From: Sphingorhabdus sp.
GTDB lineage: Bacteria > Pseudomonadota > Alphaproteobacteria > Sphingomonadales > Sphingomonadaceae
Length of the DNA stretch: 64,000 nt
Assembly: GCF_023910635.1 (NCBI RefSeq)
Contig: NZ_JAAVVZ010000007.1
Span: forward strand, 91,459-155,458
Reading direction: 5' to 3'
Shown: positions 24,827 to 32,129 of the stretch, piece after piece
Numbering within the stretch: the first letter of the stretch is position 1
Layout of the letters: each line of letters starts with the position of its first letter
Position numbers and translations under genes: made by a program
Notes under the pieces: model-generated
What the model was told of the DNA's origin: nothing
Databases searched by the model: none
The model's input: only the letters and a program-made list of their open reading frames with translations

Positions 24827-25300
24827 ATGTCGAATATGCAACAGCTTGGTATCGTTCGCCGCAACGCCAATAACGGAACAGTCATGGGCCGTTTTGTAAG
24901 TCTGGAAATATCACTTGTGGTAGCCTTGCGCGCGGTAAGTTCCGACAATCCCGATGCACCCAAATATGAAGTTCATGGCCTCAATAAAAGCGCGAATGAA
25001 TGGGTGCAAATCGGCGCGGTATGGGAAAAGTTCAGCAACTCCGATGGCTCGGCTTTCTTGCAAGGCAGCATTAAAGACCGCTCTTTTGGTCAAATCCAGT
25101 TGCTTGGCTTCCCACGCCAAAACAACGAAACTGGCGAAGATGAAATCGTTTTCGGTATTCCAGCCAATCGCCGCCGGAGCAATGCGCCAATGGACGCAGC
25201 AGACGATGGACTAGGCAACAGCACCGAAGGCGAAGCAGCAGCTAGCCCAAAAGGCCGCAAGGCAAAGACAGAGCAGGAAGTTGAAGCACCCGCACTGTAA
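24827..25300 (+). CDS. DUF736-like protein (157 aa)
   Basis: Residues about 10-95 resemble DUF736: NNGTVMGRFVSLEISLVVAL, DNPDAPKYEVHG, WVQIGAVWEKFSNSDGSAFL, then GSIKDRSFGQIQLLGF. The family is a small beta-rich protein found on many alphaproteobacterial plasmids, of unknown function. The C-terminal 50 residues are a low-complexity acidic/Ala-rich tail absent from short family members. GAAGGATT precedes the ATG; the next gene starts with the same GAAGGATTAGAA leader, a repeated ribosome-binding context. Confidence 0.7.
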   Translation: MSNMQQLGIVRRNANNGTVMGRFVSLEISLVVALRAVSSDNPDAPKYEVHGLNKSANEWVQIGAVWEKFSNSDGSAFLQGSIKDRSFGQIQLLGFPRQNNETGEDEIVFGIPANRRRSNAPMDAADDGLGNSTEGEAAASPKGRKAKTEQEVEAPAL

Positions 25301-25307
25301 AAGGAAA

Positions 25308-25332
25308 GGGGGAGGGCCAAAAGCCTTCCCCC
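25308..25332. terminator. Stem-loop between DUF736 and DUF2493 genes
   Basis: GGGGGAGGGC (25308-25317) pairs with GCCTTCCCCC (25323-25332) with one G-U, around loop CAAAA. It lies 7 bases after the DUF736 stop and has no T-tract, so it may lower rather than end transcription into the next gene. Confidence 0.5.
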
Positions 25333-25406
25333 AATCCAGTTTCGGCAAAAGCAGTCTAACCCTGCAAAGGCCGCGATAGTCGCCAATCAGACGAAGGATT
25401 AGAACG

Positions 25407-26402
25407 ATGACCAGCAACCAACCCAAGCGCATTAGCAGCTTAGCCGAGATAATGGAACTATACGCCGAGCAAACCGACGTTCGCGGCGATTATGCATCCG
25501 CATTCGCCGAAGATATCGCGCGCGCCCAATTATCGGTATACGAACCAGAAACGAACGACGAGCTCCCCGATCCACGCACAGCGCAGCTTTGCGTAGAAAC
25601 CGTCATGCGAGGGATGTTCGACGTCATGGCCGAAACCCGTTTGCAGCCCTTCGCGCAGCGCCTTGCATGGGGCTTTGTGAACAGCTTCCATATGGTAGCT
25701 GGACAGATTGAACGCCAAGAAGATGACGCAGCCAAAAAATTAGGCGAAATGGCGCGAGAGTTTGACCCGTCAGAAATCTATGCAACCCAGCTCGAAACAC
25801 AGCAACGCATAACCCAAACGCTAACAGAAGCCCGCCAAGCGCTGGAATGTATGCGCGACCATGCAGCCGAAGTCTATCGCGTTGAAGCCGGACAGCCTTG
25901 GAGCAGCACCAAAGGTTCGCGCGTATCATCAGCCTTGAGCGCTTCGCACATCGAAGCCCGCGACTTTCTTGCATCCAGAGCGCAGCAACGCCGCGAGCAA
26001 TTGGCCCCCACTGGCCCCGTCGTCGTTATAACAGGCGCAAGCGTTTGGGATGACTACCGCGCAGTCTATGCAGCGCTTGACCAAGCAAAAGCATTTAGCC
26101 CATCCATGATTTTGGCAACAACCGCACAGCGCACAGGCGTTGACGCAATTGCAGCCGCATGGGCAGCAGCAAATGACGTCAAACTCATCGCGTTCAAATT
26201 GAACATGGCCCACGGACGCGCCGCAGGATTTAAGCGCAACATCGCGCTTGTAAAACTGGCACCCGTTCAAGCCATCATCTGCAAAGGCTCACACATACAG
26301 GTCGACTTGGCAGAAAAAATGCGGACCGCCGGAATTGCCGTCACAATCATCCGGCCAGAAATGGACCAGAGCCAACACACAGGAGAAACCAAAGCCGCAT
26401 GA
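25407..26402 (+). CDS. DUF2493 family protein (331 aa)
   Basis: The C-terminal 130 residues are the DUF2493 (SLOG-like Rossmann) domain: VVVITGASVWDDYRAVYAAL, MILATTAQRTGVDAIAAAWA, GRAAGFKRNIALV and ending with a nucleotide-binding-like IICKGSHIQV. SLOG domains bind nucleotide-type ligands. The N-terminal 190 residues (start QPKRISSLAEIMELYAEQTD) are helical and match the longer alphaproteobacterial plasmid version. Follows the DUF736 gene by 106 bases, the usual pairing in such plasmids. A strong hairpin lies right behind it. Confidence 0.8.
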   Translation: MTSNQPKRISSLAEIMELYAEQTDVRGDYASAFAEDIARAQLSVYEPETNDELPDPRTAQLCVETVMRGMFDVMAETRLQPFAQRLAWGFVNSFHMVAGQIERQEDDAAKKLGEMAREFDPSEIYATQLETQQRITQTLTEARQALECMRDHAAEVYRVEAGQPWSSTKGSRVSSALSASHIEARDFLASRAQQRREQLAPTGPVVVITGASVWDDYRAVYAALDQAKAFSPSMILATTAQRTGVDAIAAAWAAANDVKLIAFKLNMAHGRAAGFKRNIALVKLAPVQAIICKGSHIQVDLAEKMRTAGIAVTIIRPEMDQSQHTGETKAA

Positions 26403-26410
26403 ACCCGATT

Positions 26411-26442
26411 TATAGGCGGAGCGGCTAGCCGCCCCGCCTATA
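26411..26442. terminator. 15-bp stem-loop after the DUF2493 gene
   Basis: Bases 26411-26425 pair with 26428-26442 (14 of 15 pairs). It stands 8 bases past the DUF2493 stop and just before the toxin-antitoxin genes. TATAAT at 26441-26446 overlaps its right edge and may be the -10 box of the next operon, although no good -35 box was found. Confidence 0.5.
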
Positions 26443-26455
26443 TAATCATGTCCGC

Positions 26456-26709
26456 ATGGTAACGACTGTTGACATTGCTCGACAAATTGTCATCGGAAGA
26501 ATTGAGCGCGCCGCATTTGGAAATGTTGGAAAATTTCGGGATTTAGGGCAGGGGCTGGCCGAGATAAAAATAATTATGGCCCAGGTTATCGACTGTATTT
26601 TGTGCGCCGCGCAGATGAACTCATCATTCTGTTATGTGGCGGCGACAAGTCGTCGCAAAATAGAGATATTACGCTCGCGCAGAGACTGGCGAAGGAGATA
26701 AATTTATGA
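26456..26709 (+). pseudogene. HigB-like toxin gene with a one-base frameshift
   Basis: The first frame gives RIERAAFGNVGKFRDLGQGL and AEIK, the second (after a -1 shift in the five-A run at 26566-26570) gives NYGPGYRLYFVRRADELIIL, LCGGDKSSQNRDITLAQRLA and a stop at 26709. Joined, this is the addiction-module killer family (HigB/RelE-like), whose typical core reads GVSELRIxYGPGYRVYF ... LLCGGDKSTQ. The restored stop overlaps the antitoxin ATG as ATGA (26706-26709), strong support for the restoration. The N-terminus is also about 20 residues shorter than usual. Likely an inactivated toxin, or a sequencing error in the A-run. Confidence 0.7.
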
Positions 26710-26996
26710 TCGATCCAAGCACATTAGAAATTTTTGACGCTGCAAAATTGCTCGAAAACGAAGAAGATATCGCTGACTATCTCACCGACATGCTCGCCGA
26801 TGGCAACGCAGCCTTAACGCAACATGCACTAGGCGTTGCTGTGCGCGCCGCTGGAATGATGAAGGTTTGCGATAAAACCGGATTAACACGCCAAGGCATC
26901 AACAAAGCCACACGGCCAACAAGCAAACCCAGTTTTCAAACGGTGGTGGCAATTGCCCAAGGCTTAGGCTTGCAACTCCAATTTGTTCAGCGATAA
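26706..26996 (+). CDS. HigA-like addiction-module antidote protein (96 aa)
   Basis: HTH antitoxin of the addiction-module antidote type: FDAAKLLENEEDIADYLTDM, LADGNAALTQHALGVAVRAA, then HTH TGLTRQGINKA and ending PSFQTVVAIAQGLGLQLQFV. Length and order fit the family. The gene is intact although the toxin partner upstream is frameshifted. AAGGAG stands about 9 bases ahead of the ATG. Confidence 0.82.
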   Translation: MIDPSTLEIFDAAKLLENEEDIADYLTDMLADGNAALTQHALGVAVRAAGMMKVCDKTGLTRQGINKATRPTSKPSFQTVVAIAQGLGLQLQFVQR

Positions 26997-27057
26997 AGCA
27001 AACAAAGGCCAGCGAAAAGTTTACGTGAAGCGCCATGCCGCTGCACCTGTATCGCGG

Positions 27058-28296
27058 TCAATGCGCCTTGCCAGACCCAACACCGCTTGGCGTTGCAATC
27101 GGCTGTGCAGCCAAGCCTTTGGAAGGCAATTCATCGCCCGTGCGCCACGTCATATGGGACACACCTTGCGTCCGCATCAGATCGGCAAGCGCCTTGTCAT
27201 ACGCAGGGTCAGGCAAGTTCCTTGTTAAATAGACCGCAGTTGCCTCATGCGGCGTGTCGGTAAAGGTCAAGCTTGCAATGGGTTTATTCAGGGCCAAATT
27301 GACCCGCATGCCCTTCACAAAGCGCCGACGGGACGCCACAGACTTCATTAAAAGTGCCCGCTCCTCCAAACCTTCATATGGCAACCAATCGCGCGTTACT
27401 GGCATTACCGACAATTCATAAAGTTGCGGTAATCCCGACGCACCAATTGAAAAACTGGCGGCCATGACCAAATGCCCGCCATCGTCGTCTGATTGCCATA
27501 ATGCTTCTTCGACCGCGAACCGTTTGTGAAAGCGCCGCGCCATGTCCTCGTCGATCAAAAACGGCCATTCCGGTAAATGCTTGATCAGCATCTTTTCACC
27601 GAAACGCGCTTTTTCTATCGACTTCACTTCGCCGACCATAATCATGATAGCATCGCGCGACGCATCGGCGACCGAAAGTTCGCCATGGCGACGGCGCGAA
27701 ATCGCTTCCTTGTCATCAAGCTTAAAAGTCTCAGGGACAAACAAATATTGACCAAGCGATTCGCCGCGCACCTTGCACGATAGCGCAGCGCTCACCAGCT
27801 CGCGCCGCACAACAAACCAGTTGCGCTTACCCTGCATCGCCGGATGCCAATGCGTCAGCTGCGCCCTGTCCCAAAGATAATGCAAAAAACCGCGAATAGA
27901 TAACTTCTGCCCCGTTGATCGCACATCAGGCTTGTCATTTGTAAACGAAGCCGGAGCACTACGCGCAGGACCACGCGAAAGCGCAAATCCAAACTTCAAT
28001 AAAGTCTCGCCTGTCACATCATCATCAACAACCGCTTGGCCGCGAACCTGTCCGATACCGGTGAGAAAATCAGGTGCCTCATAATGGTCGCAATAATACG
28101 CATGGAGCGCGCCAGTTCCGGGCCAGCGTGCCAAAATATACGCGCCCTGCCTGTTAGCAATATATAGATCAAGATCGCGATCACGGCGGCATAAACAGCG
28201 CACCTTGCTCTTGATAGAATAAGCGCGCTCAACCATCGCTTCAAAACCGGTATCGCCGGGCGACATTTCGCGGTCTATGACAAAATAACGCTGCAT
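27058..28296 (-). CDS. DUF1173 family protein (412 aa)
   Basis: N-terminal signature of DUF1173: VRCLCRRDRDLDLYIANRQG, AYILARWPGTGALHAYYCDH, with the paired cysteines that in this family suggest metal binding. The family accompanies conjugative plasmids of alphaproteobacteria; function unknown. The start ATG 28296 (MQRYFVIDREM) is chosen because GGGGA lies about 9 bases before it. Antisense to the antitoxin side and convergent with it; about 60 bp between the two genes hold nothing recognised. Confidence 0.8.
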   Translation of the reverse strand: MQRYFVIDREMSPGDTGFEAMVERAYSIKSKVRCLCRRDRDLDLYIANRQGAYILARWPGTGALHAYYCDHYEAPDFLTGIGQVRGQAVVDDDVTGETLLKFGFALSRGPARSAPASFTNDKPDVRSTGQKLSIRGFLHYLWDRAQLTHWHPAMQGKRNWFVVRRELVSAALSCKVRGESLGQYLFVPETFKLDDKEAISRRRHGELSVADASRDAIMIMVGEVKSIEKARFGEKMLIKHLPEWPFLIDEDMARRFHKRFAVEEALWQSDDDGGHLVMAASFSIGASGLPQLYELSVMPVTRDWLPYEGLEERALLMKSVASRRRFVKGMRVNLALNKPIASLTFTDTPHEATAVYLTRNLPDPAYDKALADLMRTQGVSHMTWRTGDELPSKGLAAQPIATPSGVGSGKAH

Positions 28297-28426
28297 GATG
28301 TTGATCCCCGTCAATGCCTAAATTGAATCAAAAAGCTGCCTATTTTGCAAGCAAACGATCATGCAAGCCTTGTCCAATCAAGGATGGAATATCGTTAGCC
28401 CCAACGAGACCATTTAAGGCTCCATT

Positions 28427-28681
28427 CTATCGCAGTTTTTGCGCAATTGCAGCACCGCCCAGCGTTTCGATTGCCTTTGCAATTGCTTTTGCATCACCTA
28501 TTTCCATCTTGCCGATCTTAACCTTTTGGAGTGCAGCCAGCAGCACCGTGCGGCCAGCATCAAGCGTTGCTTGTTTTGCGCGCTTTTCAGCCTCATTGAG
28601 TTTGGCTAATTCAGCCTTGAGCGTCTTACGTCGTGCATCGATTGCAGCCAGATCATCATTGTCTTTTTTTATGCGCGCCAT
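28427..28681 (-). CDS. DUF6437-like / small mobilization-region protein (84 aa)
   Basis: Charged coiled-coil type protein: ARRKTLKAELAKLNEAEKRA followed by VLLAALQKVKIGKMEIGDAK. It resembles the small DUF6437-type proteins often encoded next to plasmid transfer genes, comparable in size and position to TraD of Ti-like systems. No catalytic motif. Reads away from oriT on the minus strand, 345 bp left of the putative nick region. Confidence 0.55.
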   Translation of the reverse strand: MARIKKDNDDLAAIDARRKTLKAELAKLNEAEKRAKQATLDAGRTVLLAALQKVKIGKMEIGDAKAIAKAIETLGGAAIAQKLR

Positions 28682-29025
28682 GTCAAAATTCCTTGCAGTT
28701 CATGATATTAAGTCTTTGGCAGATGTAACCACGATAATGTGATTTACCAACCGATAATATGGTATCCTTAGAACCGCCAAAAACTTTCTGTCTTACCTAT
28801 CCGATCCGGGACATTGAATAGATGGAATGCATGATGTTTGCCTCAAGCCCAAGCGGGCAGGGGTTGCCCAGATAATTGGCAACTGACGCCCAGTTAAGAA
28901 ACCGGAACAAGGACCAACAAGGACAGCGTTCAGGGGATATACTCTTTGAAAAGAGTGCACACGGTATGCGCTAGCGCGGGGTGTCGAGAAAGTCAAAAAC
29001 CCGCAGAAATGCGAAACAAATGGAG

Positions 29026-29170
29026 AGGTGCTTATGTGCGCATTATGAGGTGTAAAAAAACACAATAGGGTCATTTTCGCCAGAACGAGGTGCTTATGAG
29101 CATACACCTGCAGAAACCTCGACAAAAATTAGCATGTCGAGAGCAAGAAGCAGGTGCGTATCTGAACTCT
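29026..29170 (+). other. Putative origin of transfer (oriT)
   Basis: The 590-bp gap 28682-29273 carries no gene but has the organisation of an oriT next to TrwABC-like genes. Three direct repeats AGGTGCTTAT (29026-29035, 29088-29097) and AGGTGCGTAT (29152-29161) are visible. CACCTGC (29105-29111) pairs with GCAGGTG (29150-29156), with CTCGAC/GTCGAG (29118-29123/29136-29141) nested inside, forming a hairpin directly 5' of CGTATCTGAAC. In R388 (MOB_F) the nick follows a hairpin and TGCGTATTGTCT, so the nick here is expected near 29160-29165. Assignment is inference from layout and partial motif match. Confidence 0.6.
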
Positions 29171-29273
29171 CTAGATAGCAACAATTGCGGAGTATTGACA
29201 AATCTGACGCCAATCGGTAACCAAAAGTTGCCTTACGAAGTATCCACCACCCTTGATTATTGGGGGTGATTAC

Positions 29274-29564
29274 ATGGTTAGCGAGTTACGACGGCAATCA
29301 GTTGTCTTGGACAGACCCACATGGGACCGCCTTCGGGTAGCCGCTGATGATGCCGGTATCACAAAATCTGAATTAGTACGTTCCGCCGTAGAGCATTATC
29401 TGGCTTTTAGATCTGGGCAGTCGTGGAACCCAAACCGGATCGCCGAATTGGTCGAATACTCGCAAATGGCAGTAGACCAGATGCTGCTCAAATTGGCTCC
29501 TGAAACACGTGACGAAATCATTGAAGCTGTTGATATACGCATGGAGCAATATCATGGCGGATAG
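29274..29564 (+). CDS. Ribbon-helix-helix oriT-binding protein, TrwA/TraY-like (96 aa)
   Basis: Residues about 5-45 form an RHH domain: a short beta-strand (RRQSVVLDRP) and two helices (TWDRLRVAADDAGITKSELV, RSAVEHYL). The remaining part is helical. Its place between the putative oriT and the coupling protein gene equals that of trwA in R388, where the protein binds oriT and assists the relaxase. ATG 29274 has GGGGGTG ahead. The last 11 bases overlap the coupling protein gene. Confidence 0.75.
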   Translation: MVSELRRQSVVLDRPTWDRLRVAADDAGITKSELVRSAVEHYLAFRSGQSWNPNRIAELVEYSQMAVDQMLLKLAPETRDEIIEAVDIRMEQYHGG

Positions 29565-31917
29565 AGGGCCGCGTCCGCTCCACCCGCAAGCCTGGTCTAG
29601 CCACGGAGAAGCAAACCGTAATTCAGGAAACTTCACGAGGGGCTCGCAACTTTTAGGACACCAGTTTTCAATGTGGTGGCGAGGGGTGCGCCTACCAGTG
29701 GTGATCTGGGCGGGGTTGCTCTTGTTATTCTTCACGATCAGAATGTCCATGACACTTGGCCAATATGAATGGCAAATGATCGGCCAAAGGCTGCTGGCAA
29801 CTTTGTGGCTGTATCTTGATATTTCCGAAATGAAGCGCGTGGATATTACGTTACGCGATGGCAGCGTATTTCAAACCTATATGGGATATGTACCGTTCAT
29901 TGCCGACGTACAGACAGCTTGGGCAAAGCTTATAAACGCCTTCCTTGGATCACTCATATTTTCAACGACAATAACAGCTCTATTTGTATACTGGTATGTG
30001 CCATGGGCGCGCAAGCGCGGCGAAAGTATCCTAGCCGATCACCATGAGCGCGGCGTCGAACTGGTTGAATATCACGCTTTGCGCAGGTTGATTGTACGCC
30101 ACAACAGAAAAAAATTGCACGAGCGGGCAGAAGAAATGTTTCCCGATCACAGCGCTGCCGAAGTGGCCGATTTGCCATTTGCAACCCGAAAGCAGGCAGG
30201 GCTTGCACCACCTTACATGATAGCAACCCTGCCCTTTACATATGGTACAGAGCAAAGCCACGTCATGGCGGTCGGCACGACAGGCTCGGGAAAAACGACG
30301 GTACTTAGATCATTGGTGGCACAAGCAATCGAACGCGGGGATAACATTGTTCTTTTCGATCTAACTGGCCATTATGTTGAAGCTTTTTATAGGCAAGACC
30401 GCGACTATATTTTGAACCTCAATGACCAAAGATGTGAAAGCTGGTCGGTGTTTAATGACTGCGAGACACAAAGCGAATTTGTGGCAGCCGCGACTGCACT
30501 TATTCCCACAGAGTATGGGTCGGACGGCGGTTTTTGGGAACGCGCAGCACGAACGCTATTTGTTGAAATGTGCGTTAAACTAAAGTCGCTTGGGTTGACC
30601 AGTAACAAGGCCCTTTCAGATGAACTTTTGAAGGCCAGCCTCAAGCATATCTATTCCCGTTTGAGAGGAACCGTTGCCGATCCTTTGACGTCGCCGGACG
30701 CTGCAAAGATGGCGCAATCCATTCGCGCCGTCCTTAACGCGCACGGAGATCATTTGCGGTTTTTACCGGATGGTGGTGCGCCATTCTCCATAAAGAAATG
30801 GATCAAACTCGAGGAAGAAACGCCTTCGATATTGTTCATCACCGCGAGCTATTCCGATCTTGATATGGCAAAACCGCTGCTTACGATGTGGATGAATATT
30901 GCGATCAATACATTGATGACTTTAAAGCATACACGCGTGCTTCGTACGTGGTATATATTTGACGAATTGGCAGCGCTGCATAAGCTGCCAGCGTTGGAAC
31001 GCGGTCTTCAAACCGCACGTAGTTTTGGCGGCGCCTTTGTGCTTGGTCTGCATAACTTTGCAGGGCTAAGAGTGCCCTATGGCGATGACGGAGCCTCCAA
31101 CATCATCAGCCTGACCAATACAAAGTTATTCCTACGCGTAGCCCACACAGAAACGGCAGAGGAGTGTTCGCGTCTCATTGGAACACGCAAGGTGAGATTC
31201 ATGGACGAAAGCTACTCCTACGGGGCCCATCAAACGCGCGATGCTTCAACGATCAGCCCCACAACAAAGGAGGAAGCTTTGGTGATTGCTGATGACCTTA
31301 CAAGCCTTCCAAACCTGACGGGTTATATTCGGTTTCCGGGAAAATTTCCGTCGGCAATGGTAACAATACCTTACGTCAACTACGAGGTGGTCGCTCAAGG
31401 ATTTATTCCAAACGAACCACCACCATTGTTGCTTTTAGACAAGGACGATGGAGATGATGACAGTGGCGGGCAGGGCGAGGGTGGAGGTCCTGATATCGCA
31501 GAACTGCATCCAGAAAGCGATATGCCACCGGAAGAAGCACCTCGGGATAATGCTGTCCATTTAGGCAGTAGAAAGGACATAGACCCGAAAACCGAAAATC
31601 CTATTAAACGGGTCACATTGCCCACACCCATCAGTACCCGAAATGCCCCGCGGCGCGGCAGATTGAGTATGCCAAAGAAGCCGGTCCAGTCGACGGAAGG
31701 CGATGTAAAACTAAATGTCAGGGAAAGTCAAAAAGGCAAACTAAACACCGTCGCGCCCTTTGCGAAACAGGGTCCTAGGCCCCGTGCCGCGCAGGTTGAG
31801 GAGAGTGTTTCAGGTAATATTGCCAAACGTGAAGTGCAGCAAGATTTCTACGACGATTCCACAAAAGCTTCGCGAATAGCAAGTCGCGACGGCGACGAAT
31901 TGGATCATGATATATGA
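29554..31917 (+). CDS. traD: Type IV coupling protein, TraD/TrwB family (787 aa)
   Basis: VirD4/TrwB-type ATPase that feeds the relaxase-DNA complex to the conjugation channel. Two N-terminal membrane helices (about 45-65 and 130-150, ITALFVYWYVPWA) are followed by Walker A VGTTGSGKTTVLRSL at about 240 and Walker B WYIFDELAALHKLPALERGL near 467. The C-terminal 170 residues are a hydrophilic acidic/basic tail (KDDGDDDSGGQGEGGG) probably for relaxosome contacts. The start at 29554 (MADRGPRPLHPQ) is preferred over 29509 because it lies just within the RHH stop region. ATGA overlap with the next gene. Confidence 0.88.
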   Translation: MADRGPRPLHPQAWSSHGEANRNSGNFTRGSQLLGHQFSMWWRGVRLPVVIWAGLLLLFFTIRMSMTLGQYEWQMIGQRLLATLWLYLDISEMKRVDITLRDGSVFQTYMGYVPFIADVQTAWAKLINAFLGSLIFSTTITALFVYWYVPWARKRGESILADHHERGVELVEYHALRRLIVRHNRKKLHERAEEMFPDHSAAEVADLPFATRKQAGLAPPYMIATLPFTYGTEQSHVMAVGTTGSGKTTVLRSLVAQAIERGDNIVLFDLTGHYVEAFYRQDRDYILNLNDQRCESWSVFNDCETQSEFVAAATALIPTEYGSDGGFWERAARTLFVEMCVKLKSLGLTSNKALSDELLKASLKHIYSRLRGTVADPLTSPDAAKMAQSIRAVLNAHGDHLRFLPDGGAPFSIKKWIKLEEETPSILFITASYSDLDMAKPLLTMWMNIAINTLMTLKHTRVLRTWYIFDELAALHKLPALERGLQTARSFGGAFVLGLHNFAGLRVPYGDDGASNIISLTNTKLFLRVAHTETAEECSRLIGTRKVRFMDESYSYGAHQTRDASTISPTTKEEALVIADDLTSLPNLTGYIRFPGKFPSAMVTIPYVNYEVVAQGFIPNEPPPLLLLDKDDGDDDSGGQGEGGGPDIAELHPESDMPPEEAPRDNAVHLGSRKDIDPKTENPIKRVTLPTPISTRNAPRRGRLSMPKKPVQSTEGDVKLNVRESQKGKLNTVAPFAKQGPRPRAAQVEESVSGNIAKREVQQDFYDDSTKASRIASRDGDELDHDI

Positions 31918-32129
31918 GCAAACCGGAGCAGCTTGACGATGAAACGTCACATGTCCCGCGTATCGCGCATGAGCGGGCTGAATTTGTCGGAACGCAGCTT
32001 CACCGGCAATGCACCAATCTGGTTGGCACGTCTGCACCCAGCGCCGATAATCTGATATGGGCTGACCTCGTTCAGTTTGTATTGCGCGCTGCGCGCGCGG
32101 CAGAGCAGAATGGCGGGACAGAGCAATGA
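31914..32129 (+). CDS. Small transfer-region protein, 71 aa
   Basis: Function not recognised. Coupled by ATGA overlap to traD (31914) and to the relaxase gene (32126). Soluble, no membrane segment; the end (LVQFVLRAARAAEQNGGTEQ) is helical. By position an accessory of the relaxosome, but nothing in the sequence proves this. Confidence 0.6.
   Translation: MSKPEQLDDETSHVPRIAHERAEFVGTQLHRQCTNLVGTSAPSADNLIWADLVQFVLRAARAAEQNGGTEQ

Noticed and set aside
29026..29161. CRISPR-like direct repeats
   Set aside because: Only three 10-bp repeats with unequal spacing and no cas genes; they fit an oriT better.
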